Shown here piece after piece: positions 22,548 through 33,115 of a stretch of DNA of 64,000 bases (positions are counted from its first letter, which is position 1; every line of letters begins with the position of its first letter). The notes beneath the pieces are model-generated. The model was not told the origin of the DNA. It was given only the letters and a program-made list of their open reading frames with translations, and made no database searches. Both the position numbers and the translations under genes were made by a program. The stretch spans positions 266,897,168-266,961,167 of the forward strand of contig OY282560.1 of assembly GCA_958295665.1 (NCBI GenBank), read 5' to 3'. Origin of the DNA: Tipula vernalis. Its lineage: Eukaryota > Arthropoda > Insecta > Diptera > Tipulidae.

Positions 22548-23155
22548 CACAATTCAACTTGCACAATTCAACTTGCACAATTCAACTTGCACAATTCAAC
22601 TTGCACAATTCAACTTGCACAATTCAACTTGCACAATTCAACTTGCACAATTCAACTTGCACAATTCAACGTGCACCATTCAACTTGCACAATCAACTTG
22701 TACAATTCAACTTGCACAATTCAACTTCCACAATTCAACTTCCACAATTCAACTTCCACAATCCAACTTCCCCAATTCAACTTCCACAATTCAACTTCCA
22801 CCATTCAACTTCCACAATTCAACTTCCACAATCCAACTTCCCCAATTCAACTTCCACAATTCAACTTCCACCATTCAACTTCCACCATTCAACTTCCACA
22901 ATTCAACTTCCACAATTCAACTTCCACAATTCAACTTCCACAATTCAGCTTCCACAATTCAACTTCCACAATTCAACTTGCACAATTCAATTTGCACAAT
23001 TCAATTTGCACAATTCAACTTGCCCAATTCAACTTGCACAATTCAACTTGCACATTTCAACTTGCAAAATTCAACTTCCAAAATTCAACTTGCAAAATTC
23101 AACTTACACAATTCAAATTGCACATTTCCACTTGCACAGTTTAACTTTTTGATAA
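22548..23155. repeat. 14-bp minisatellite, about 40 units
   Basis: A tandem array of CACAATTCAACTTG. The first nine units are nearly identical and later ones switch to CACAATTCAACTTC. A higher-order block with CACAATCC, CCCAATTC and CACCATTC variants occurs twice (about 22740-22880). Because 14 is not a multiple of 3 and the unit contains no stop in any phase, all three frames stay open for about 190 codons. Those ORFs are artefacts. Confidence 0.95.
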
Positions 23156-23740
23156 TCAAACGCATTCGATAATTAAACCGCCCGCGCGATTGACAACCCT
23201 AAATGCGTTTGATTAACAAAAAGTTAAATTGTGCAAGTTGAAATGTGCAATTTGAATTGTGCAAGTTGAATTCGTTTAATTATTAAAAAAGTACCTAAAG
23301 TAACAACTAAGAAAATTAAAGTAGTTTAATTGTGCCAGTGGAATTGTATGCAGTGGGATCGTGTATAGTGGAATTGTACCAGTGGAATAGGCCTAGAATC
23401 ACAATAACTGCAGCAACGGAAATATTTTTTACCATTGCTATCTTCACCATTTTTTGAAAGGTATACCTTTCTTGTCTTGGTATGTCTTTGCCCATTTCAG
23501 TTTTTATTAATTTAAAATCCATAGTTACAATTATCTTCGTAATTAAGTTTCATTAACACCAATAAAACATTAATGTGTGTGTTTGCGTCTCCGTGTAGCA
23601 ATACAGGTTATAACGCAACTTAAACTGTGCAAGTTAAATTGTTCCCCAGTGGAATTGCGTCAAGTGGAATTGTCCCAGTGGAATTGCATCCAGTGGAATT
23701 GTGTCTAGTGAAATTGCACTAGTGGAATCGCCCGGTCAGC
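23085..23740. repeat. Inverted, degenerate copies of the 14-bp unit
   Basis: A hairpin at about 23085-23275 pairs TTGATAATCAAACGC and array units with GCGTTTGATTAACAAAAAGT and CAAGTTGAATTGTG units. Further on, at 23330-23400 and 23625-23735, tandem units of CCAGTGGAATTGTG type repeat with a 14-15 bp period. The orientation is opposite to the main array. The whole 22548-23740 block therefore resembles a foldback element with minisatellite arms. Confidence 0.7.
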
Positions 23741-24899
23741 AGTCTGTCAGTCCTTGTATTATTTGTCCAGTTTAGGAATGGGTCCGGAACTGCAATTGTG
23801 CTCTCAACCAATACGGACGTTTCAAAATTGTCTTTCAAATTCCGGTTTAGATAAAGAAAAGGTAGAGATGAACACGAGAGAAAGAGTATACCGAGGCAAA
23901 CCAAACAAGCCGAAAAAAACAGCTATGGAGTACAAGATAATGAAGAGAGAACGGTGGATATATTACTATATTTGAAAATTTCTCGAAATTGAGATGAGCA
24001 CATAACGGCATCCCAAAAGACGATTTGAATAAAACCAACTACTAATGTGGAGCACAATATAGGCAGATGTTAGGCTCAGTTAGCCAACAGTCATTAAGCT
24101 AAAAAAAATCTTGCATTACGTGTTCTGAGTTTTTCAAAATTAAATTTTCCCTGCTTTAGAATTTACTCACGCTCACGGGTGAGGAAAAAATCCAAAACGC
24201 ATTCTGAGCTTTTCAAAATAAATTCTAACTTTTCTACACTTGAGTGTAACTTCAAATTAAATTTTGAAACTTACGATGTGCTGTGGTGGTGTTTTCCTGG
24301 GCTACGAATACTACCTGGGCTAAAAGGTATCCTGTCTTAATAATAAAACGCAACTTTTTGGCAATGCTTTTATTTAATCTTCAATATAATCTCTTCTAAG
24401 TGCTTACTCGCTGGCACCCATCTTGCTTTAAGCTTTTTCGTATGCAAACGTCGATGCAAGATATTTTCTATACCTTTGAAATGTTTACGATGTCAACAAT
24501 CTTACTGAACTTCACTTTACGATCACTAAATGCAATTACATATTTCTGGTGACTGCACTAATACTTAACCAAAACTTTTTGGCACACGAGTTTGGAATAA
24601 GTATAAATGGAAAAGCGTACGAGTATGTAGGTATTTACTAAAAAGATACCCAAATTTTAAGGCACACTCAAATAAAGAAAAGATACTCAACTATTGAGAC
24701 TGTTGGATATGAATATTTTTAAGAGGGAAAAAATTACTTTATTTGATCCTACGAATAAAAAATGAGAACCACTTTATCAAGTCCGATTGCTTTATCTAAT
24801 GGTGAATGAAAAATAATATTGCATAATACTTCATAAGGTTAATTGGCGTTATTGAACTGAAAATCCATCAACAAAGGTCAGATAAAGAACATATAATTA
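23741..24899. other. Mostly unrecognised; weak transposase-like tail
   Basis: On the minus strand, about 24378-24500 gives HTKKLKARWVPASKHLEEII and a stop, loosely like the C-terminal end of a mariner-family transposase. The match is too weak to assign. Nothing else in this stretch was recognised. Confidence 0.3.
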
Positions 24900-25065
24900 T
24901 AATTTCCATATGCTGAATGAAACCAGAGGACTGGTTTCCGGTTATGGTTTTACTGCAGCAAGAATAATGAGATTATTAAAAGTTTACAAGAATTGGGTCC
25001 AATTATAATGGATTGGCCATCTCAGAGTCTAGATTTTAACGTGATTAGCTAATCTCGGAATTATT
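24900..25065 (+). pseudogene. Tc1-like transposase remnant
   Basis: A frame near 25005-25050 reads IMDWPSQSLDFNVI, matching the DWP-x-QSPDLNPIE stretch before the last catalytic residue of Tc1-family transposases. The upstream LLQQ-like and downstream parts are broken by stops. Only this short core can be identified, so the relic is old. Confidence 0.5.
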
Positions 25066-26344
25066 CGTAGCAAAAAATTATATTTATAGTTCAATAGTAA
25101 GACTAGTTTGCCGACTAGACACCTAAATAAACACCACAAAGTCGGAAAAAATCCATTCTAACCACCTTCAAGAAGCGATTTTCTTTAATGGTGAACAACT
25201 TCCATTAAAAATGGGAAATGAAATCAGGTAGGTATAAAGAATTTTGGCGCGAAAACTAACATACAAATAATTTTGGAATTTTATTTTGCTTCGGTTTTTA
25301 ATTAAATAAACAACTTTTGTTAATTATTATTAACTAATTAGTAATAAAAATCACATTTTATTGATCGTGGTTGTCTTATTTAAGAATTAGTCAACACAAA
25401 TTAGTTGATTTCTAAATAAATATATTTGACGGCAGATGTTATCAGTTTTTGAAAGAGTTTTGTAGTAGAGTTCAAATTATTATGATTCAATTCATTGGGG
25501 ACTAATTAATTATTACGTTCAACGACGTGATTGCTGTCACTCAACCCAGGCGATTTAAAAAATATTAACTGGTTGCGTTTATTTTATTGAAATGCCATGA
25601 TTAAAGACGTCTTTTAGGTATTAATAAAAAAACTAAGTTGTTATCGAAACATTGTCAACAGAAAAACATACCAAATCGCTCGTTCTGTGTTGTAAAGCTT
25701 AAAACCCAAACTAATTTAGAGTTTAAAATATTTAACCTATTTTATATACGAGATGAAAATATTTGTCAGTTTTTATCATTCAATAACTTCCAAGATAACC
25801 TCAACGCCGTTCAAAGTATTTGCTCGATCCACAAAACAACAAACTCAACTAATATGTGTAATCACAGCAAATAATATTACAACGCTCTCTTTCTCTGTTT
25901 AAATTTCTTATTTATGGAACAAAACGCAATCCATTTGAATTACTGCAAGTACATAATGTTACTTGTTGCAATACAATTAATAAATACATTTTTCGTTTTA
26001 TTAACAGTAATAAATAAAATAATTTTCTTATCATTTTATAAAAATTTACAAAAAAGAAAAGAATTCAAACGAAAAATGAACGACTTCTATCTACCCCAGT
26101 ACTCTTCCATTTATATTCTACTACATACTCCTAACAAGTACAAATTATTTTAAGTATCTCAAAACTAAATTGAATCGTATATTCGTCATTGGATTCAGTT
26201 TATTGAAATCGGTCGATTAAGTTAGGTTGCAAATATAATTAGTGTGTGTGTGTTCTATAAATCCAGATCGGGAATAGTTCTGTTTAAATTTCGCTTAAAT
26301 TTGTTATTTATTATATAAAACTAATAAAATTTTTAATAACAGTG
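25066..26344. other. Spacer and probable 5' region of the P5CR gene
   Basis: No protein family is seen in the small ORFs at 25638-25874 or 25914-26153. The last 150 bases should include the P5CR leader. TTAATAACAG just before the ATG resembles a 3' splice site, so a 5' UTR intron cannot be excluded. Confidence 0.4.
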
Positions 26345-26420
26345 ATGAATAATTTACGTATTGGTTTTCTTGGTGGTGGTAAAATTGCGCAAGCAATGGC
26401 TAAAGGATTTATTGCGGCAG
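26345..26420 (+). CDS. P5cr: Pyrroline-5-carboxylate reductase, exon 1
   Basis: This exon encodes the first 25 residues, MNNLRIGFLGGGKIAQAMAK then GFIAA, and ends with the first base of a split glycine codon before GTAAAT. IGFLGGGKIAQA is the glycine-rich nucleotide-binding turn at the start of the Rossmann fold in P5CR. The enzyme reduces pyrroline-5-carboxylate to proline with NAD(P)H. The reading continues in exact phase 23 kb downstream at 49608. The ATG at 26345 is the only sensible start, since the family begins within a few residues of this motif. No mitochondrial targeting extension is seen, which suits a cytosolic form. Confidence 0.88.
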
Positions 26421-26964
26421 GTAAATAAGAAAATGATTAAAAATAAGAATTCCATTTGTTTAATTTTAAACTAAAATTATTTATTTAGTACTTATTTTTT
26501 TATTAATTTCTAATAAAAAACCTCTCCGAAACGTTGATGGGTTTATTAAACCCTAATAAATAAATAAACAGTTTAAAGTTAAAACCAAATAAATAAAATT
26601 TTAATTAAAATTAAGCTTAATTAAAAAAGAAAACTAAAGAAAATTATTATTAACTGAAAATATGTGTGTGGAAAGTGTACATATGTTATTGAAAATAGTG
26701 TTTTCTACATACAAATTATAAAATGTGATGCAATTCTTAAAATACCTTACCTATGTACATACATTATAATCAATGATTCTTCCTACTGTTAAATTATATT
26801 CAAAATTGACAACAAAATTTGTAAATATAATTAAAAAATAATTCCATGTTAAAGCAGCTACCTATCATCTAACTCTCAAAAAACCAATTTAGGCTAAAAT
26901 AAATAAAATTGCCATCAAATTTGAAAAAAATAATACAAATCTATTAAATAAAAAAATCACAATA

Positions 26965-27045
26965 TTATAAATCAATTTCCAATTCCAAATCTCCCTGGAA
27001 AACCAGAATAGCTAGTGCAACTGTAAGCAACAGAACAATTTTCAT
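26965..27045 (-). CDS. Possible 26-aa secreted peptide, antisense in the P5cr intron
   Basis: A minus-strand ORF reads MKIVLLLTVALAILVFQ followed by GDLELEIDL and a stop. It looks like a signal peptide plus an acidic nine-residue tail. TTATATAC at 27207-27214 (minus strand) could be a TATA element about 165 bases upstream of the ATG. There is no clear AATAAA downstream. Insects make many tiny secreted peptides, for example from the male accessory gland, but a hydrophobic 26-codon ORF can arise by chance in AT-rich DNA. I recognise no family. Treat it as a candidate only. Confidence 0.22.
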   Translation of the reverse strand: MKIVLLLTVALAILVFQGDLELEIDL

Positions 27046-28136
27046 ATTCTACTCATTTGTGAAGCAAGTAGTACTCGAAATATTTTTACTATTTCTATTA
27101 TCTTGTTTTATTCAATAAATTGTTTGAATCAGGGAGAAAATACTTTATATGACAGCATCATGACAATTCTAATTTATTAAGTCGAATACAGGCTTCAGTT
27201 TACACCGTATATAACCAGGTTTTTTTGTTATTCATTTCAATCTACAGTTATCATCAGGGGCGCTTCATAGTAAAACACAAAATTGTTTTTTCTAAACAGC
27301 AAGGGCGAATACAATGTTAATATTCCTGCTTTACTGTTAGATCCAGAGCATATTTCTTTTTAATGATAGAAAAAATAATTATTTAGAATAAGCTTTGTAT
27401 TTTTATGGCGTTAATGTAAACAATTAGAATCGGTTAATTATTTTAAATTAATTTTAACACCGACATCGTTTCGATCCTTATTGTGCTCTTTTAAACTGAT
27501 GACCAAAACTTATCCGATGTTTTGTTTAAATCTAGGATTTCACCGATTCTGATCGTTTCGATGGCCACTCCAGTCCCCGCAGTTTAGGCATTTCAAAAAC
27601 CAGTTTAATTCATTTTGGAAAAAATATAATTAAAAGTTCGGAAAATCAAAGCCTTTCTGAAAGAAGTTGAATTTTCCTTTAGCTTGTACTGCTTCTGTGA
27701 AACTGTGAAATATTCTCTCACACCACCACACAAGATTCAGGTAATTGAGTTCTTCCATCGTCTTTAAAACAACTGTTTCGGAATGAAATCAGTTCAATCT
27801 CTGACTCAGTTAAATTCCTTAACATACCAAATTGAAGCAGTTCAATTCTTTATCATCTTTTTTATCATCTTTCTTTCGGCTGTTAATTTAAAGTTCGACG
27901 CATCCAATACACCAAATTGATTTTTTAGCAATTTTAAGTTAGACACAAATTGATTTGGGAAAATCAGCTCTTGTTTTATTTTATTTTTAAATCCTAATAG
28001 GGAACATTTAAATTCTTTTCAAATCCACCAAACGTTGTAAGGTCCCGCTCTAGTATAAAATAGTTTTACACACAAGTTAGAAAAAATCCGATATATCTAA
28101 ACGTTTTGATTATCGATCCGATATTAATCAATTTTT
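27046..28136. other. Intronic spacer, nothing recognised
   Basis: AT-rich sequence with no coding or repeat structure that I could identify, other than the possible TATA element mentioned with the small peptide ORF. Confidence 0.45.
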
Positions 28137-28150
28137 ACAAAGTAAATTTA

Positions 28151-28472
28151 ACCGAGCAAACGGCGCAGTGGTTAAAGCTGCGGCGGTTGGATCGGGAGGT
28201 ACCGGGTTCGAATCCCTATAGGGGCGGGATGCAAAAGGGATTTTTCATCATCTGATTGCGATCGGTGATGAAGATGAACACATCTATGACCCCCTGTTGA
28301 GAGTGCAGAATCCATGGGCCGACCCACCTTCATGTCAGCACTACGGGTTGGCATGAAGCAATGCAATGTGCAGGTGGTTTTCAAAGACGGATCTGTAGCC
28401 GCCCGTCCTCGATTTGGCTACTCCAGGCGTAAGGTAGGACGGTAAAAAATAAATCAAGAAACAAACAAACAA
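28151..28472 (+). mobile_element. tRNA-derived SINE with 14-bp target duplication
   Basis: The 5' head has RNA polymerase III promoter boxes: A box GGCGCAGTGGTTAAAGC at 28161-28177 and B box GGTTCGAATCC at 28205-28215. A body of about 230 bp unrelated to tRNA follows, then a tail of AAAC/CAAA repeats. The 14 bases ACAAAGTAAATTTA occur directly before (28137-28150) and directly after (28473-28486), a perfect target duplication. It encodes no protein and would depend on a LINE for mobility. The perfect duplication suggests a young insertion. Confidence 0.92.
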
Positions 28473-28575
28473 ACAAAGTAAATTTATACTGAAGACCGCC
28501 GAATTATAGGAACTTAAATATTTTCGATATTTTAAACACATTCTAGAATTGTTTAGGTTCAGTATTATTTAAATA

Positions 28576-29065
28576 CAGTAAAATCTCTTTTATCCGGCAC
28601 GATTGGGACCGGAGCAATCCCGGATGAACGATTTTTCCGGATAATGGATTTTTTAGAATTCCATAGTAAAACGGTAAATTTTTAGTACTTGTTTAAAATT
28701 CAGTTTTATTTATTATTGTATTAAATGATTTTACCTAATTACATATAAATCATTTAATTGAAAAATAAGCAAAATTTCATAAACCCTTGATCAGTTTTTA
28801 AAATTCATTGTATAAATATATTTAAGAGATAAACGATAGTTAATAAGTTTTTAAGTATTAGTGGTGGTTGATAAATTTAACCTATTAATTTAGTACAGCA
28901 CTCAATTGGTTCACTCATAGTTAATTTTTCACTTTTTGTATGTTGGTATTTGAATCATTAGAGTCATTATCGCTGTTTAATTCTGCAGGAAACGGTTGGT
29001 TTAAAACTTCAATAATTATTTCTTGATCAGTGAGATTTGCATGAACTGGTTCACAATTAAGCCAA
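28576..29065 (-). pseudogene. Tigger/pogo transposon, terminal inverted repeat and transposase C-terminus
   Basis: After a TA at 28574-28575 comes CAGTAAAATCTCTTTTATCC and GGCACGATTGGGACCGG, the typical Tigger/pogo inverted end. Minus-strand coding at 28921-29065 has NLTDQEIIIEVLNQPFPAEL and an acidic SDNDSNDS tail, as at the C-terminus of Tigger transposases. The coding is interrupted at 29065 by a gypsy element and resumes beyond 33115. The opposite inverted end was not found. Confidence 0.7.
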
Positions 29066-29501
29066 TTATGGTTGGTGATGCGAGGTGTAACACGCAGTAG
29101 CGTGGTGTACAATTTGGAGCGCTTCACTGATTGTTGTTCCAACTTATTCCTCGTGTTTATGACCATATAATTTCTTTAAATCTGACTCCAATTGATTTTT
29201 GAGACGTTCCGGGATAGATATCGTTTAGCGTAGATTAACACGTGATATGTGCGAAACCGACGATGTATGCGTATAGATTCGCTTTTGATTCACAGCGATC
29301 GACCAAATATACACCAAAATTAAATGAATCGCATGTGCCACGATGTGTGTGGACGAAAACAGAGTTTGATACAATGCGTTTTTCGATTTGCTGTTTTCAC
29401 AAAATCCCACAACATAAGAATTATTTTAGTTTTACAAGGTTTATTTATTTTAAAACAACAAATTCGTTTACAAGTTAGTTATTACAAAAAAAATGATAAT
29501 T

Positions 29502-31273
29502 ATAATGGTATCTCTACAAAACGTTGCGAAGCTAATGTGAAGTTGCTGAGAGGGGACTTGGTGTGCCTTGAAACTTTCGACTTTCGGCAGTGAACACATC
29601 GTTGAGTGAAAACGTTCGAATCCTTTCGTAACGAGGCCCAGATAACATTTTTAGTTAAAATATTATTGGTTGTGGCTTGGATTCCGGGTGCGAAAGGTTG
29701 TGAAATGATTCGAAAATTTGTTTCCGGAAGTTTAACGGAATAAATGGACGCGGTATGCCAGTCGAAATATCGCAATAAATATGTTTATTGGAATTAAACG
29801 TTATTGGGGCTTGCTTGGAATTTAGTGACATGTTGTTACTATGCAAGAGTTCTCGCAATTCTGCCTCGTTGGTTTGTGCTTCCGCGATTATTGTATAGTC
29901 ATTGCTTTCAGGAATAGAAATTTGACCTATACGAGATAAGGTATCTGCAACGACGTTGTTAACGCCGGAGATGTGTTGGATATCGGTTGTGAATTGACCG
30001 ATGAAGTCCAGGTGTCGAAATTGACGTGGAGATGATTTATCCGGATTCTGATAAAATGCGTAGACTAGGGGTTTGTGGTCGGTGAACAGAGTGAAACTAC
30101 GACCTTCGAGAAGATGCCGAAAGTGCTTAATGCTAGAGTAGGCTGCAAGCAGCTCTCTATCATAAGCGCTGTAACGTAGTTGCGTCTCGCTAAGACGTAC
30201 CGAGAAGAAACTGAGCGGTTGCCATGTATTTGAGACAAACTGCTGTACCACTGCTCCGAGTGCGAGTAGTGTCGCTTGACATAGTTTCTCCTTGCAAGTG
30301 TTAAAAGCGTTTATAGATGCTGAAGTCCGTTCGACTGGAGTTTTGCTGTTCTTCTTGTAACCTTTCAAGAAGTTATTAAGTACAGCTTGATCTTCAGCAG
30401 CGCTGGGAATAAAACGTCTGTAAAAATTAATCATTCCCAAGAATCGTTTGAGTTGATTAACCATTACAGGCCGTTCGAAGTTTTTAATGACGTGAACTTT
30501 GTCTGGAAATGGAAGAATGCCTTGGTCGTTTATTAAGTGACAGAGGAATTTAATTTCGGGTAATGCAAAGACGCATTTGTCGGAATTAATGATCAAACCA
30601 TGTTCTGATAATTTTTGAAAAACGATCTTGAGGTGCTCGAGATGATCTTCGAAAGACTTGGATGCGATCATCCGTGCGATATCATCCAAGTAGACAAGAC
30701 TGAACTTGAGGCCGAATAAAACAGAATGCATTAGTCTTAAGACTGTGCTGCATTCCTTCGCCCAAAAGTCATTTTGGTAAATTCAAAAAGACCAAAAGGT
30801 GTTGAAATTGCTGTCTTGGGGACATGTGATGGTTCGATCGGGATTTGATGATATGCTTGAACAAGGTCGATAGTCGAGAAAACTGTACAACTCGCGAGTT
30901 AGTACGAAAAATTCAAAAGATTCGGTATGATTAGGAACTGTAACTCGGTTTAGCGAACGGTAATCACCGCATGGTCTCCAGTCTCCATTCTTTTTCAAAA
31001 CAAGGTGAAGAGGACTTGCTCACGGACTTTTGCTAGGACGACAAATACCTTGTGCTAACGTGTTTTCGAATTCGGCTTTTGCGTACCATACGCTAACACC
31101 GGTGTGCCGTTGGCAGCGTATAAATTTATTGTAGATGTCGCTTTTACTGATTTGAAATTTTCAAAAGGAATGATGGACAAGTCTGCGCCAGTATCGATCA
31201 AAAACTTGAGATTATTTGTAGAATCGAATATGATAAGGCGACTGGAAATGGTGTCATCATTGACTGTCACCAA
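29502..31273 (-). pseudogene. Gypsy pol: protease, RT, RNase H, integrase zinc domain
   Basis: Protease (31055-31273) has NLKFLIDTGADLSIIPFENF. RT is broken: KKNGDWRPCGDYRSLNRVT (30783-30998) sits in one frame, and the YLDDIA catalytic strand opens the 358-aa frame at 29655-30731. That frame continues through GLIINSDKCVFALPEIKFLC and FLGMINFYRRFIPSA into RNase H (LSFFSVRLSETQLRYSAYDR, FTLFTDHKPLVYAF, FRHLDFIGQFTTDI). A frameshift then leads to the integrase zinc-binding domain (29502-29775: HPGIQATT-like FAPGIQATTNNILTKNVIW, CVHCRKSKVSRH). Coding ends at the LTR, so the DDE integrase core is missing. This copy cannot integrate by itself. Confidence 0.85.
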
Positions 31274-31287
31274 CGTTTGATGACACT

Positions 31288-32325
31288 TTAAAAATTTTGA
31301 TTTGAAAGGGATGAGCCTTTGGTATTACCATTATTGTTTGCAGACCGTAAAGTACATCCCTCGACGCATTTTTGAGCCTTATCGCCAAACTTGTAATGGT
31401 AATAACAAGTTGTATACTTGCTGTTAAGTTTACGTTTAGAACTAGACCGACTGCGTGTACCGTGTTGATTAGAACTCGCCGGCGAATGTGATCGTGCATC
31501 AGCTGATTGACTATTGCTAGCCCCAATCAACTGTTTGACTTCGCCGAAAATGCTGTTGCGAAAACGGTCCAATAAACTCTCAATGTTCACCGTCTGTTTG
31601 GCTGCGGAGATTGTGGACTGCGTGTGGATTGCGTTAATTCGCGAGTGCGACATTGTCTCGTAAACCGCATCGGCTTGTTCAGCCAATGTAAATAGGTTGA
31701 CGTCGTTTTCAAACGGCGTGAGTACCATTTGGACCTGTTGCGGTAGCCGCGACATCCGTAGTTGTTGGATCGTTTTATCAGCGAAATCACTACCAGCGTT
31801 AAGTTTGAATTCGCTAAGAAGTTTTGACGGTTTTTTGTCACCAAGCGAAAGACCGTGTAAAATGTTATTAATTTTCGCTTTTTTTGAATCGCCGAGAACA
31901 CGGGTTACTTCGTCACGAAAAGTCGTATATGGATTGTCGCCTTTGTCACGTAAAATGAGATCCGCGAACGTATTGTGAAGACGCGAGTCGAGTGCGCTAA
32001 GAGCATGCGAATATTTTGTACCCTCAGTCGTAATACTTGACATTTGAAATAATTGTTCAAGGATATTGAACCATACTGACGGGTTTTGTTGAAAGAGAGG
32101 CTGTGGTGTCTTGAAAGCTACACGATTAATATGTGCATCAGCCGACTGTTTCAATTTCGAGATTACGCTAGTACCTGGGTCGTTGTTGTCGGGCAATTTA
32201 GTATCGCCCGTTTGTGTCAAACGTGCCGTTTCGAGCAATACGCGTAATTGCTCAATGAGCTCGGCAGGATTTGGAGCCGCTGAAACGTCCAGATCAGGCT
32301 CCGCCAGTGGAGGTGTATTTGGCAT
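31288..32325 (-). CDS. Gypsy gag, intact 345-aa frame with CHCC knuckle
   Basis: An open frame from ATG at 32325 to the stop at 31288. The N-terminal half is the capsid-like region typical of this lineage (FQQNPSVWFNILEQLFQMS, ALDSRLHNTFADLIL, LLSEFKLNAGSDFADK, RMSRLPQQVQMVLTPFENDV). The C-terminus has a basic, serine-rich stretch and CYYHYKFGDKAQKCVEGC, spacing C-x2-H-x9-C-x3-C. This CHCC knuckle differs from the usual CCHC and is known from the CsRn1 clade. Gag would package element RNA. The start is 435 bases from the 5' LTR. It is the best preserved gene of an otherwise broken element. Confidence 0.85.
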   Translation of the reverse strand: MPNTPPLAEPDLDVSAAPNPAELIEQLRVLLETARLTQTGDTKLPDNNDPGTSVISKLKQSADAHINRVAFKTPQPLFQQNPSVWFNILEQLFQMSSITTEGTKYSHALSALDSRLHNTFADLILRDKGDNPYTTFRDEVTRVLGDSKKAKINNILHGLSLGDKKPSKLLSEFKLNAGSDFADKTIQQLRMSRLPQQVQMVLTPFENDVNLFTLAEQADAVYETMSHSRINAIHTQSTISAAKQTVNIESLLDRFRNSIFGEVKQLIGASNSQSADARSHSPASSNQHGTRSRSSSKRKLNSKYTTCYYHYKFGDKAQKCVEGCTLRSANNNGNTKGSSLSNQNF

Positions 32326-33115
32326 TGTAATTCGTAAAATATTTTATTTAATTTGTTGTTTTATACACGAAAAAACGATGTAGATAATAAAATATACGCG
32401 AGCGTGGTAGTAAAATTAGAAATATGAAAAAATAAAAATTCCGAAAATCGATACTAAAATTCAAATTGGCCGGGTAAAATGTCAATGCACGTAAAAAAAA
32501 ATAGAGAAAACTATACTTAAGATTTTTATGCTAATAATGACCGTCCGCCACACAATGAGTTGATGCTGCTGCTCGTCCAATTCGAAACCCTATCGTAGTT
32601 GTAACTGTGTAAATTGCCACTTGCCGAATTTAACCTCAAAATTTCCGAAACTTGTTTTAGATTTTAATATGCTTTAAAATTCTAATGTTGAGTATTTATC
32701 TATGCCCACTGTATTTAATTCACGTCCGCATTTATTACGTAGGAACGTCGGAGTTACCACTTATGGTTGGTGATGCGAGGTGGAACACGCAGTAGCGTGG
32801 TGTACAATTTGGAGCGCTTCACTGATTGTTGCTCTAACTTATTCCTCGTGTTTATGACCATATAATTTCTTTAAATCTGACTCCAATTGATTTTTGAGAT
32901 GTTCCGGGGTAGATATCGTTTAGCGTAGATTAACACGTGATATGTGCGAAACCGACGATGTATGCATATAGATTCGCTTTTGATTTCACGTTTTTCGATT
33001 TGCCGTTTTCACTAAACCCACAACATAAGAATTATTTTAGTTTTACAAGGTTTATTTATTTTATTTAAACAACAAATTCGTTTACAAGTTAGTTATTACA
33101 AAAAAAATGATAATT

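Larger units (their letters stand above)
29066..33115 (-). mobile_element. Ty3/gypsy (CsRn1-like) LTR retrotransposon with internal deletion
   Basis: Two LTR copies, 29066-29501 and 32761-33115, share over 300 bp. The right (5') copy lacks about 83 bp present in the left (29300-29384). Between them on the minus strand lie gag, protease, RT/RNase H and only the zinc-binding part of integrase. Next to the 5' LTR, TGGTAACTCCGACGTTC (minus strand, 32743-32759) is placed as a primer-binding site; I could not assign the tRNA. The integrase core and 3' region are deleted up to the 3' LTR. It sits inside a Tigger element, and no convincing target duplication was seen. Confidence 0.85.

Noticed and set aside
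22548..23155. CRISPR-like array
   Set aside because: Units are contiguous with no unique spacers, and the genome is eukaryotic.
22559..23172. Three overlapping ORFs of 185-199 codons across the minisatellite
   Set aside because: They are the 14-bp repeat read in three phases; the unit has no stop in any frame, so open length carries no coding signal.
24378..24500. mariner C-terminus on the minus strand
   Set aside because: The HTKKLKARWVPASKHLEE stretch is suggestive, but no catalytic motif or neighbouring block supports it.
28161..28215. tRNA gene
   Set aside because: A and B boxes are present, but the arms do not fold into a full tRNA, and the head continues into a longer body with CAAA tail and target duplication, so it is a SINE.
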